64,000 nucleotides of DNA, taken from Candidatus Aminicenantes bacterium UBA6228 (lineage in GTDB: Bacteria > Acidobacteriota > Aminicenantia > Aminicenantales > Saccharicenantaceae). Under the pieces are notes generated by a model. That model was not told where the DNA came from and did no database searches. It saw nothing but the letters and a program-made list of their open reading frames with translations. The stretch is taken from assembly GCA_002441005.1 (NCBI GenBank), contig DJWO01000010.1:113593-177592 (forward strand), in the 5' to 3' direction. This document shows, one piece after another, positions 1 to 7,963 of this stretch (positions are counted from its first letter, which is position 1; every line of letters starts with the position of its first letter). Made by a program: the position numbers and the translations under genes.

Positions 1-159
1 GACTGGCAGCCCTGGCTGATTAACGCTAATGATGGTACCAATGAAGGAATAAAACACCGCCACCGGCCATTTTTTGGTGTGCAATTCCACCCTGAAGCCT
101 GCCCCGGCCCAACTGATACAGAATTCATTTTTGATCTTCTGGTGGAGCAACTTCGATGA
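1..159 (+). CDS. carA: Carbamoyl-phosphate synthase small subunit, C-terminal end (partial)
   Basis: The window opens inside this gene; frame 1 is open from base 1 to a TGA at 157-159. The 52 residues visible match the end of the class I glutamine amidotransferase domain of CarA: an NDGTNEGI segment, then VQFHPEACPGP, where the His and Glu of HPE belong to the Cys-His-Glu catalytic triad, then the usual DT-x-F-x-FD tail. The enzyme hydrolyses glutamine and channels ammonia to CarB for arginine and pyrimidine synthesis. Its stop overlaps the carB start (ATGA), so the two are translationally coupled. The nucleophile Cys lies outside the window. Confidence 0.93.
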   Translation, partial: DWQPWLINANDGTNEGIKHRHRPFFGVQFHPEACPGPTDTEFIFDLLVEQLR

Positions 160-3100
160 GAAAGCCTCAAAAGGTTCTGCTCCTGGGCAGTGGAGCGATC
201 AAAATCGGTGAAGCTGGCGAGTTTGATTATTCCGGCAGTCAGGCTATCAAAGCCCTGAAAGAAGAAAAAATCGAAGTGGTGCTGGTCAATCCCAACATTG
301 CTACTTTTCAGACTTCAGACTTCCTGGCCGATAAAGTTTATTTCATGCCGGTTGAATGGTCGCTGGTAGAAAAAATAATAGAAAGAGAAAAACCTCAGGC
401 CTTGTTGATGTCTTTCGGTGGTCAAACCGCACTTAACTGCGGCCTGAAGCTGGCCAAAGAAGGTCTTCTGGCTAAGCACAAAATAACAGTGCTTGGCCCG
501 CCTCTCCAGGCAGTTGAAATCACCGAAGACCGTGGTCTATTCAATCAGGCTCTGGCCTCGGTTTCCCTTAAGACACCCCACGGTCAGGCAGTTTCTTCGC
601 TCGAAGAAGGCCTGGCAGCGGCCCAAACAATCGGCTTCCCGGTGATGCTGCGGTCAGCTTTTGCTCTCGGTGGACAGGGCAGCTCGATTTGCTCTAACCA
701 GGCAGAACTCACCGAAAAGCTTTTTATGGCTTTGTCCCAATCGAATCAGGTCTTAATTGAAGAGTACTTAGAGGGCTGGAAGGAAATCGAATATGAAATA
801 ATCCGTGACCAGGCTGATAACTGCCTGGCGATTTGTAACATGGAGAATCTTGACCCGATGGGTATTCACACCGGTGAAAGTGTGGTGGTCGCTCCTTCTC
901 AGACTCTGACTAACCGTGAATATCACAGCCTGCGCGAAATTGCCTTTAAAACCGTCAGGCGACTGGGCATTGTCGGCGAATGCAATATTCAATTTGCCTT
1001 GAATCCGGCTAATAGCGATTATCGGATCATTGAAGTTAATGCCAGGCTGTCGCGCTCCTCAGCCCTGGCCTCCAAAGCTACCGGTTATCCGCTGGCTTTT
1101 ATTGCCGCCAAGCTGATGCTCGGCTATTCCCTGCCCGAGCTCAAGAATTCAGTGACCGGAACGACTACGGCCTGCTTTGAGCCGGCTCTTGATTATGTCA
1201 CCGTGAAGATTCCCCGCTGGGACCTTAAGAAATTTGCCAGGGTTTCCAAGAAAATCGGCTCTGAAATGAAATCGGTGGGCGAAGTGATGGCCATCGGCCG
1301 GAGCTTCGAAGAAGCCCTGCAAAAAGCTATCCGCATGCTTCAGGTCGGGATGTATGGCTTTGTCGGCAATGAAAACTATTCGTTTAAAAACCTGGAAAAA
1401 GAGCTTTACCAGCCAACTGATGAAAGGCTTTTTGGCCTGGCTGAAGCTTTTAAAAAGGGCTGGTCAGTTGAAAAAGTGGCTTCTCTGACCAAAATCGATC
1501 CCTGGTTTTTATATAAAATGAAAGGGCTGGTCGAGTTAGAAGAAAAAATCAGAAAATACGGTTTAAACGATCTGCCAGATAATCTCGCCTTAGAAGCTAA
1601 AAAGAAAGGCTTCTCAGATAAACAGCTGGCCATTTTTACCAGAGGGACAGAAGACAGCGTCCGCGGAAAAAGAGAGAACCTCAAGCTCCGGCCGTCGGTC
1701 AAACAAATTGACACTTTAGCTGCTGAATATCCGGCCAGGACCAATTACCTTTATCTCACCTATAACGGCTCAGAAGACGATTTGAGTTTTAACCGCTCTA
1801 AGAAAAGAATTATGGTGCTTGGTTCGGGACCTTACAGCATCGGTTCGTCAGTGGAGTTTGACTGGTGCTGCGTAAATACTTCTCTGGCTTTACGGCGGCT
1901 CGGCTACCAGACGATCATGGTTAATTACAATCCGGAGACAGTTTCAACCGATTATGACATGTGCGACCGGCTCTACTTTGATGAACTCAGCCTGGAAAGA
2001 GTCCTCGATATTTATCAAAAAGAAAGGCCGGCCGGAATTATTGTCTCCATGGGCGGCCAGGTGCCCAACAATTTAGCCCTCAAACTCCACCGGGCCGGCC
2101 TGCCCGTGCTGGGCACCTCACCTGAAGACATTGACCGGGCTGAAGACCGCCGCCAGTTTTCCAGGCTGTTAGACGAGCTTCAGATTGACCAGCCTCCCTG
2201 GAAGGAAGTTACCAGCTTAGAAGAAGCCAGAAGATTCTGCCGGGAAGCTGGTTATCCGGTCATCATTCGTCCTTCTTATGTCCTCAGCGGGGCAGCCATG
2301 AGCCTGGTCTTTGAAGAAAAATTCTTAGAAAAATATTTGAGACGGGCTTCTTTAGTCTCACCCGAATATCCGGTAGTTATTTCCAAATTCATTGTTGGAG
2401 CCAAAGAAATTGAACTGGAAGCAGTGGCCAGTCAAGGCCGGATTGTGGCGTCAGCCATCATTGAACATATCGAAAATGCCGGAGTCCATTCCGGTGATGC
2501 TACTATGGTTGTGCCACCGCAGAAACTTTACCTGGAAACCGTCCGCCGGATCAGAATCATCGGAGAAAAAATTGCCCGGGCTTTGAGGATAACCGGGCCG
2601 TTAAACATTCAGCTCCTGGCCAGAGACAATGCCCTTAAGGTGATTGAGTGTAATCTGAGAGCCTCCCGCTCCCTGCCCTTTGTTTCCAAAGTTTCCAGGA
2701 TCCCTTTCATTGAGCTGGCAGTCAGATCAATGCTCGGGCTGCCCGTTAGCCCTGGCCGTTCTATCTTCGAATTGAACTATGTCGGGGTTAAAGCCCCTCA
2801 ATTCTCTTTTTCCAGGCTCAAGGGAGCCGACCCCTGTCTCGGAGTCGAAATGGCCTCAACCGGTGAAGTCGCTTGCTTAGGCGATGATCTCCAGGAAGCA
2901 CTGCTCAAGGCCATGCTGGCCGCCGGCTTCAGGTTACCTCAAAAATCTATTCTGCTCAGCCTGGGCGGCGAGGAAAACAAACAGAAATTTTTGCCGGCCG
3001 CCGGGGAGCTGGCAGGGACCGGACTTAAGATTTATGCCACTGAAGGAACTTCCAGATTTCTGAAAAGACACGGGATCGAGACCAGCCGGCTTTACAAGAT

Positions 3101-3344
3101 TCATCAGAACCGCCAGCCCAACCTGAAAGATTTTTTGATGGAAAAGAAAATAGACTTTCTGATTTCTATTCCTCATACGGGCAAAAGGATAGAATTTGAT
3201 TCAGATTATAAAATGAGGCGGCTGGCTGTTGATCTGGGCTTACCCGTTATTACCAACCTGCAGCTGGCTGAGGCTTTTGTTCAGGCTTTGGTCTCTAAAA
3301 AGATCGGTGACTTAAAAATCAAGCACTGGTCCGAATATCAATAG
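156..3344 (+). CDS. carB: Carbamoyl-phosphate synthase large subunit, eukaryote-like type
   Basis: A 1062-residue protein with the full CarB layout: two homologous ATP-grasp halves (about residues 1-400 and 550-930), a linking oligomerisation region, and a C-terminal MGS-like allosteric domain. It makes carbamoyl phosphate from bicarbonate, ammonia and two ATP. Motifs seen include GEFDYSGSQAIKALKEE, GGQTALNCG, RSSALASKATGYPLAFIAAK and, in the second half, SVEFDWCCVN. Phrases such as GWKEIEYE, CNMEN and GECNIQFAL are those of eukaryotic CPS I/CAD-type synthetases; E. coli CarB has a GSNVQFAV-like form. It starts inside the carA stop codon. No gene follows closely downstream. Length is close to the usual 1070. 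Confidence 0.97.
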   Translation: MRKPQKVLLLGSGAIKIGEAGEFDYSGSQAIKALKEEKIEVVLVNPNIATFQTSDFLADKVYFMPVEWSLVEKIIEREKPQALLMSFGGQTALNCGLKLAKEGLLAKHKITVLGPPLQAVEITEDRGLFNQALASVSLKTPHGQAVSSLEEGLAAAQTIGFPVMLRSAFALGGQGSSICSNQAELTEKLFMALSQSNQVLIEEYLEGWKEIEYEIIRDQADNCLAICNMENLDPMGIHTGESVVVAPSQTLTNREYHSLREIAFKTVRRLGIVGECNIQFALNPANSDYRIIEVNARLSRSSALASKATGYPLAFIAAKLMLGYSLPELKNSVTGTTTACFEPALDYVTVKIPRWDLKKFARVSKKIGSEMKSVGEVMAIGRSFEEALQKAIRMLQVGMYGFVGNENYSFKNLEKELYQPTDERLFGLAEAFKKGWSVEKVASLTKIDPWFLYKMKGLVELEEKIRKYGLNDLPDNLALEAKKKGFSDKQLAIFTRGTEDSVRGKRENLKLRPSVKQIDTLAAEYPARTNYLYLTYNGSEDDLSFNRSKKRIMVLGSGPYSIGSSVEFDWCCVNTSLALRRLGYQTIMVNYNPETVSTDYDMCDRLYFDELSLERVLDIYQKERPAGIIVSMGGQVPNNLALKLHRAGLPVLGTSPEDIDRAEDRRQFSRLLDELQIDQPPWKEVTSLEEARRFCREAGYPVIIRPSYVLSGAAMSLVFEEKFLEKYLRRASLVSPEYPVVISKFIVGAKEIELEAVASQGRIVASAIIEHIENAGVHSGDATMVVPPQKLYLETVRRIRIIGEKIARALRITGPLNIQLLARDNALKVIECNLRASRSLPFVSKVSRIPFIELAVRSMLGLPVSPGRSIFELNYVGVKAPQFSFSRLKGADPCLGVEMASTGEVACLGDDLQEALLKAMLAAGFRLPQKSILLSLGGEENKQKFLPAAGELAGTGLKIYATEGTSRFLKRHGIETSRLYKIHQNRQPNLKDFLMEKKIDFLISIPHTGKRIEFDSDYKMRRLAVDLGLPVITNLQLAEAFVQALVSKKIGDLKIKHWSEYQ

Positions 3345-3430
3345 AAACAATTCAGTGTAGATTTTCTCGCCAGGCCAGCGATCGGTCAGGTTTGGATTCT
3401 GGCTAAGGCTATCCGGCTAATGTTAGCGAA

Positions 3431-3469
3431 AGTTGAAAAGTGAACTATTATCCAGTTCAAAAGTGAACT
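3431..3469 (+). repeat. Left terminal inverted repeat with two AGTT(G/C)AAAAGTGAACT boxes
   Basis: Box 1 at 3431-3446 reads AGTTGAAAAGTGAACT and box 2 at 3454-3469 reads AGTTCAAAAGTGAACT. The reverse complement of 3747-3784 carries the same two boxes at nearly the same spacing (22 against 23 bases). Paired boxes at each end are typical transposase-binding ends. Confidence 0.75.
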
Positions 3470-3738
3470 CCTGGGAAGTCTGATAGGGGGAAGGTAATGG
3501 AGTTAATGAAGTGGTTATTAGACCAGAGTCGGAGTTCGAGGGAGCTGTGTTTGAGGTCAGGGACTAAATGGATATCTACCTCCTGGCCGATGGGAACTTT
3601 AGGGAGAGGGATTTGATGGTTATAGAACTCAATACGTCGGTAAGGGTTGACAGTTCTTTTTTCTCTAAGGCAAAAGGCATCCCAGTACTAAAATGCTTGG
3701 GTATCTCTTCCATGCATTTCTCCTATAAGTGGAATGCC
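3457..3738 (-). pseudogene. Transposase C-terminal fragment
   Basis: The minus-strand frame ending with a TGA at 3457-3459 is open back to an in-frame TAG at 3688-3690, and beyond it stays protein-like to two adjacent stops at 3739-3744. It contains NPYRRIEFYNHQIPLPK, followed by a beta-rich stretch with VDIHLVPDL and ELRLWSNN, and ends in VHF. This resembles the C-terminal domain that follows the DDE integrase core in ISNCY/IS481-type transposases (recognised by eye, not by a search). The catalytic core is missing. The final codons overlap the left inverted repeat, as is common in IS elements. Confidence 0.55.
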
Positions 3739-3746
3739 TCATCAAC

Positions 3747-3784
3747 AGTTCACTTTTCAAGCGTAAAGAGTTCGCTTTTCAACT
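3747..3784 (-). repeat. Right terminal inverted repeat, partner of 3431-3469
   Basis: Read on the minus strand it begins AGTTGAAAAGCGAACT (3784 down to 3769), followed by CTTGAAAAGTGAACT ending at 3747. It differs from the left end by a few substitutions, as expected for an inactive old copy. Confidence 0.75.
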
Positions 3785-3809
3785 GTAAATAACACAGCAT
3801 TTTTTTAGT

Positions 3810-3838
3810 TTGTTTCTTTTATGAAGTTCTGCTATTTA
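3810..3838 (+). promoter_or_regulatory. Candidate sigma70 promoter for the sulfatase-fold gene
   Basis: TTGTTT at 3810-3815, a 17-base spacer, and TATTTA at 3833-3838. Transcription would begin near 3845, which is the A of the ATG, so the message would be leaderless; no Shine-Dalgarno sequence precedes the start. The match is moderate. Confidence 0.4.
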
Positions 3839-3844
3839 TAAAAT

Positions 3845-5866
3845 ATGATGGCTCAAAAAAGGCAGCAGAGTGGTTTCAGTCCTCTCCTCGTTGGTCCCCT
3901 GAGTGCCTGTTTAAGTGGAGTATTCCTGGGTGAATGGAATGTTATCTTAGAAATCATTAAGGGTAAATCTATTTTCGGTTTCCCGGATCTGGCAGGCATC
4001 TCTATCTGGCATGGGCTGCTCTGGCTGGTCATCGGTCTGGCCGCAGGTTTGATCTGGACTGTCTGGCTGGCAGTCAGGAGGAAGTCGCAGAAAACAAATT
4101 TTCTATCCTGGTTTATTATCTTCAGTTATTTTGCTATCTGGCTTCTGGGTCAGGGTTTTATCAATACCTATGTCTTCGCCGGCATCTTGAACCGGTCAGC
4201 TCTTATTATCAATATTGTTCTTTTCGGTCTGGCGGTGACCGGCCTGCTATTGATCTTCCTGGCTTTTAGAAAAAAAGCTCCAGCCTTTAATCTCTTCTGG
4301 AAAAGTTACCTGACTGTTCATCTGGCTGTTTGGCTGGCAGGTTTGCTGGCAATTTTGACTATAGCCGGCTTCCACCAGAACAAGTTGGTGAATGAAGCAC
4401 CGGTTCTAACTCCGGTTTCCAGAGAGTCAGCTAAAAATGTCATTCTGGTCATCTGGGACGCAGTCCGGGCTAATCATTTAAGCTGCTATGGTTATCCTCT
4501 GAAGACCTCCCCGCATCTTGATAGCCTGGCCAGCCAGGGAATTCTATTTGAACAGGCTATAGCCGCTTCTTCTCATACAGTTGAGTCTGTGCCTTCTCTT
4601 CTTTCCTCTACTCTGCCTACCTCCCACCAGATGAATGACATTACCTCTTATCTTCCTTCTGATCTCATTATCATCCCCCAGATTTTTAAGGCTCTCGGCT
4701 ACAATACGGCTGCTTTTTCCTTTAATCCGTATTTTTCTCCAGCCTATGGATATGATAAGGGACTTGATCGCTTTTTTGCTCCAGGTGAATTTTCCATAAA
4801 GGTCTATAAAACAATTTTTGGCCATATCCTTGACCGCTCTACTCGCCTGCCGGTAGTCAGCCAGGGGCTAAAACCAGTCTACCTTTTGAGTCAGAAACTG
4901 GCCGCTCTTAGCTTTGGAGAAAGCGAACTGGTCTCAACTGACCCCGGAACGATAACTTCCAGAATGACCAGCTGGATTAAAAACCATCCCCAGAAACCAT
5001 TTTTCCTGCTGGCTCACCTGGAAGGAGGCCACGCTCCCTATCTGGCCCCGCCTTCTTTCGTTAAGAAGTTCTGGCCGGAAGAAAACCTGCCAGAGACCGA
5101 AAGCTGGCCAACCATCTTTCCTCAAAGCCTGGGTTTGTTTCTGCCTTTTAGAGAAGGTCCGGCCGTGGCTGAAGCCGACAGACAAAAGATGATTGCTCTC
5201 TATGATGCTAAAATCCTTTATCATGATTACTGGCTTGGCCAGCTGATCGAATTTCTGCGGGTGGAAAACAGATTAAAAGATACACTTTTTATTGTCACCT
5301 CTGATCATGGCGAAGAATTCTATGATCATCATGGCTGGGGACATGGGCATTCCCTTCACCAGGAACTCCTTCAGGTTCCGCTCATCATGTCTGGAGAAGG
5401 CCTTCTTCCCTCTGGGCTTAAAATCAGCCAGCCTGTCTCATTGTTAGATTTACTTCCGACTCTATTTTCCATGCTGGCCATTAACGAAGCCCCTATCCTG
5501 CCCTATTCACTGCAGGGAAAAGACCTCAGCCGGACTCTTGACCGGAAAACAGAAACAGATGATAAAAGGCTGATCTACTCAGAGTTGACTCAGGGCTCAC
5601 ACCAGGCCTGGTCTCTGCTCGATTTTCCCTGGAAAGTTATCCATTCAGTTTTTGGCTCGGAAGAAGTGACGGAGCTCTATAATTTAAAAGATGATCCCCA
5701 GGAAAAAAATAATCTGGCTGCCTCTTACCCTGAAGAAAAGGAACGGTTATTGCTTTCCCTCCAGGAGATAATCAACCTGGCCAAACAAAGAGTGTTTAAA
5801 AGTCAGCGCCGCTGGGTCAGCCCGGCTGAAAAAGAAAAACTCAGATCCCTCGGCTATCTTGATTGA
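3845..5866 (+). CDS. Membrane-anchored sulfatase/phosphotransferase-fold protein
   Basis: The 673 residues comprise about five N-terminal transmembrane helices (roughly residues 12-30, 55-77, 87-110, 117-140, 157-177) and an extracytoplasmic alkaline-phosphatase-superfamily domain from about residue 197. Metal-binding landmarks are visible: the Asp of VIWDAVRANHLSCYGY (near 205) and SDHGEEFYDHHGWGHG (near 487). Where true sulfatases carry Cys or Ser in C/S-x-P-x-R, this protein has HTVESVPSLLSS, placing a Thr (near 245) as the likely nucleophile. This is as in LtaS and phosphoethanolamine transferases, so it may move phospho-headgroups onto envelope glycans or lipids instead of hydrolysing sulfate esters. 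Substrate unknown. The start has no Shine-Dalgarno sequence; ATG 3848 is an alternative. Confidence 0.8.
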   Translation: MMAQKRQQSGFSPLLVGPLSACLSGVFLGEWNVILEIIKGKSIFGFPDLAGISIWHGLLWLVIGLAAGLIWTVWLAVRRKSQKTNFLSWFIIFSYFAIWLLGQGFINTYVFAGILNRSALIINIVLFGLAVTGLLLIFLAFRKKAPAFNLFWKSYLTVHLAVWLAGLLAILTIAGFHQNKLVNEAPVLTPVSRESAKNVILVIWDAVRANHLSCYGYPLKTSPHLDSLASQGILFEQAIAASSHTVESVPSLLSSTLPTSHQMNDITSYLPSDLIIIPQIFKALGYNTAAFSFNPYFSPAYGYDKGLDRFFAPGEFSIKVYKTIFGHILDRSTRLPVVSQGLKPVYLLSQKLAALSFGESELVSTDPGTITSRMTSWIKNHPQKPFFLLAHLEGGHAPYLAPPSFVKKFWPEENLPETESWPTIFPQSLGLFLPFREGPAVAEADRQKMIALYDAKILYHDYWLGQLIEFLRVENRLKDTLFIVTSDHGEEFYDHHGWGHGHSLHQELLQVPLIMSGEGLLPSGLKISQPVSLLDLLPTLFSMLAINEAPILPYSLQGKDLSRTLDRKTETDDKRLIYSELTQGSHQAWSLLDFPWKVIHSVFGSEEVTELYNLKDDPQEKNNLAASYPEEKERLLLSLQEIINLAKQRVFKSQRRWVSPAEKEKLRSLGYLD

Positions 5867-5998
5867 CAGGGGAAAGACTAATCTCTGGCCCGGCTAACCT
5901 CAGAATTCCTCATTTGCCTGAGCCTGACGCTGGTTAAAAAGCCCGCGGCAGACGGATTAGATTTTATGATTTTTGTCCAAGGTAGCCGGAGCTGGAAA

Positions 5999-6604
5999 TT
6001 AAGACTTAATCTGGGCCGTCTGGCTTTTCTTTTTTCTCAAGATAAAGATCGAATCAACTTTTACCGCGATCAGCCCGGCGGTCAGCAAGAGCGTTAGCGG
6101 CCACCAGTCCGGTAATAAAATAAGCAGAAGAGGAATGACGGTGGAATTAGCAAACTTACCTGGCTGACTGAAATTAAGCTTGAAAACTTTTTGGTCAACC
6201 AGATAAAAGAAATCAACTGAAATTATATTGAATTTAATGAATTGATAGCTCAAATAAAAGTCAATAAAGGCAAAGTTTATCATGTAGAGAGCAACAGGCA
6301 AAGCCAGGCCTGGGTGGAAAAAAATGAAGTTGATAAAGAAAAAGAGGCTTTCCACCCGATCAGCGATAATGTCCAGCTCAGCTCCCAGAATTGTTCTCTG
6401 GTTAAAAGTTTTAGCCCAGAAGCCATCCAGCCAGTCACCCAGCCAGTGAAGACCAAGCCCGAGATAATTGTATAGTTCACGGCGATAAATAGCGGCCAGG
6501 CAGAAAAAAAGAAGTGAAAAGAGCAGCCGAAGAAGGGTGATCAGATTGGCCCCACTAACCAGGCTCTCTGGCTTGGTTGATTTGAATCTGGCCATCTTCA
6601 CCAA
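5999..6604 (-). CDS. CDP-alcohol phosphatidyltransferase family protein (variant motif)
   Basis: A 201-residue integral membrane protein. The CDP-alcohol phosphotransferase signature D-x2-DG-x2-AR-x8-G-x3-D-x3-D is present as DWLDGFWAK, eight residues, G-AEL-D-IIA-D, so the four metal-binding acidic residues are kept but the Arg of AR is Lys. About five or six hydrophobic helices follow the usual pattern. Such enzymes swap CMP of a CDP-linked lipid or alcohol for a second alcohol. The lipid made here cannot be told from sequence; the canonical PssA is elsewhere (38292-39068). It is convergent with the sulfatase-fold gene; 5867-5998 shows no clear terminator. Confidence 0.82.
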   Translation of the reverse strand: MVKMARFKSTKPESLVSGANLITLLRLLFSLLFFCLAAIYRRELYNYLGLGLHWLGDWLDGFWAKTFNQRTILGAELDIIADRVESLFFFINFIFFHPGLALPVALYMINFAFIDFYLSYQFIKFNIISVDFFYLVDQKVFKLNFSQPGKFANSTVIPLLLILLPDWWPLTLLLTAGLIAVKVDSIFILRKKKSQTAQIKS

Positions 6605-6773
6605 CCGGCTGGTATTTGTCCGACGGCGATGTAAGTCTTTATCACCAGTTGTTCCAACTTTTAATTATTGTAACAGATAACGTCCGGATTATAAAAGAAA
6701 TTCCGGGCTCAATAAAATATAATTGGTAAAGAAAACAGTAATAAGATAAAATTGGAGCAGAAAGGAGGGAGTT

Positions 6774-7025
6774 ATGTTTATCGTCTGGACAATTCTTCTT
6801 GGGTTGGCCGCTGGGGTCATCGCTAAATTGATCTTTCCCGGTAAAGAGAATATGGGCTGGATCCTGACGACTTTGCTGGGCATTGCTGGCTCATTTCTAT
6901 CCACTTACCTGGGCCAGCTTCTGAAAATTTATCAGCCAGGAGAGACCGCCGGTTTTATCGGGGCTATAGTCGGAGCGCTAATCATTCTTTTCATCGTCAG
7001 CTTTTTCAGAAGAAAGACCCGCTAA
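6774..7025 (+). CDS. GlsB/YeaQ/YmgE family small membrane protein
   Basis: An 83-residue protein that is nearly all hydrophobic, with three predicted membrane spans, glycine-rich (GLAAGVIAKLIFPGKENMGW, then LLGIAGSF and GFIGAIVGALI) and a basic RRKTR tail. This is the pattern of the transglycosylase-associated/GlsB family, linked to stress responses in several bacteria but without a defined activity. A strong AAAGGAGGGAG ribosome site ends seven bases before ATG. It is a single gene. The 6605-6773 upstream gap is AT-rich and probably holds its promoter, which I cannot place with confidence. Confidence 0.85.
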   Translation: MFIVWTILLGLAAGVIAKLIFPGKENMGWILTTLLGIAGSFLSTYLGQLLKIYQPGETAGFIGAIVGALIILFIVSFFRRKTR

Positions 7026-7053
7026 TCAGCTAAAGCTCTTCTTTATTTGGCCA

Positions 7054-7227
7054 GTGAGTTCCCGGCACCGCTGGAACATTCGAGACCTGGACAGAAATGA
7101 TTCTCTGGAAATAAATGAGATAAGTAAGCGGTCTGATGGCTATCAGAAATTTTATCTTTATTCTACCCAGGAAGTCGCGCAAATTTTTCTGGATAATAAA
7201 AGGGAAAAAAGGCCTCTTAGCGGCTGA
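7054..7227 (+). pseudogene. Possible short ORF or gene remnant, unrecognised
   Basis: A GTG at 7054 opens a 57-residue frame ending at TGA 7225-7227. It is basic and protein-like (RHRWNIRDLDRNDSLEINE, then KFYLYSTQEVAQIFLDNKRE), and the second part is faintly like an HTH start (STQEVAQIF). There is no Shine-Dalgarno sequence, and the frame stays open upstream through the end of the GlsB gene. The rest of 7228-7378 has only a weak hairpin (ACCGGG 7309-7314 with CCCGGT 7325-7330). It may be a decayed gene or chance. Confidence 0.2.
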
Positions 7228-7378
7228 TAAAATTTATAAACTGGGGAACAGCCGGTTGGAAAATATAGAGATAAAAACTATCGGCTGGACTCAAGATCTG
7301 CTGCTTTAACCGGGGTTCTCTCTTCCCGGTGAGGTCTTTGGAAAGAAAGAGGCAGCTGACTTTTAAATCAATTTCTGC

Positions 7379-7861
7379 CTAAAAAAGAGCCCTGAAATAA
7401 AAAAAAGTCATCAAGCCAGAAGCAATGAGCCTTATCAGGAGGGAGACAAAATAGCCCAGAAAAACTCCCCAGCCTGCTCTCATAGCTGCCGTCTCTCCTT
7501 TGCCAGCCAGCAGCTCGCCAGTTATCGCTCCGGCCAGAGCACCGAAGATCAGACCAAAAGGCGGAAAGAAAAAGACGCCAATTAGCAGGCCTATAAAAGC
7601 ACCCCAGGTGCCCCACCGGGTTGAACCATATTTCCGGGCTCCCCTGACCGGGAGAAAATAATCGAGAAAGACAGAGATAATGGTTAGAGCCGCCAGGCCG
7701 ATCAATAACCGCGGGTTAAAAGTCTCCCAGCCCCTGGCCAGGCAGAGCAGGATCAGGCCCAGAAAATTAAGAGGAGGTCCAGCCAGAACGGGCAAAATGC
7801 TGCCCGCCAGTCCAAGCAATTGAAGCAAAGAACCAGCGACGAGTAAAGCTACTTCCAGCAT
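7379..7861 (-). CDS. DUF456 family membrane protein
   Basis: A 160-residue protein with five or so hydrophobic segments. The order is typical of DUF456: an N-terminal LLGLAGSILPVLAGPPLNFLG segment, a second helix followed by LDYFLPVRGARKYGSTRWG, then the glycine-rich FPPFGLIFGALAGAITGE stretch and an amphipathic end. The function of the family is unknown. It stands alone, downstream (on the minus strand) of larA with about 100 bases between. The start has no convincing ribosome site, so a slightly different start is possible. Confidence 0.85.
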   Translation of the reverse strand: MLEVALLVAGSLLQLLGLAGSILPVLAGPPLNFLGLILLCLARGWETFNPRLLIGLAALTIISVFLDYFLPVRGARKYGSTRWGTWGAFIGLLIGVFFFPPFGLIFGALAGAITGELLAGKGETAAMRAGWGVFLGYFVSLLIRLIASGLMTFFYFRALF

Positions 7862-7963
7862 GTCTCAATCAGCCGAAAATATAAGACTGGACTGTTACTA
7901 TCAGCCAGCCTCCCCGGAAGATTTTGATTGCCATTACCAGCATTATCTTATCCACCGTCTCCT

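Larger units (their letters stand above)
3431..3784 (-). mobile_element. Insertion-sequence remnant (ISNCY/IS481-like DDE element), internally deleted
   Basis: This 354-base block lies in the 500-base gap between carB and the sulfatase gene. It is bounded by imperfect inverted repeats of about 39 bases, and between them only the C-terminal end of a transposase frame survives on the minus strand. It is far too short to encode a complete transposase, so it is a dead, MITE-like derivative. The family name is from the look of the residual protein only. The rest of the gap (3345-3430 and 3785-3809) shows nothing I recognise. Confidence 0.6.

Noticed and set aside
3568..3792. 74-codon plus-strand frame in the carB-sulfatase gap
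   Set aside because: It runs antisense to the transposase remnant and through the right inverted repeat; the minus-strand reading is the protein-like one.
7309..7330. Hairpin ACCGGG/CCCGGT as a terminator
   Set aside because: A 10-base loop, only six pairs and no T-run on either strand; it does not follow any gene end closely.
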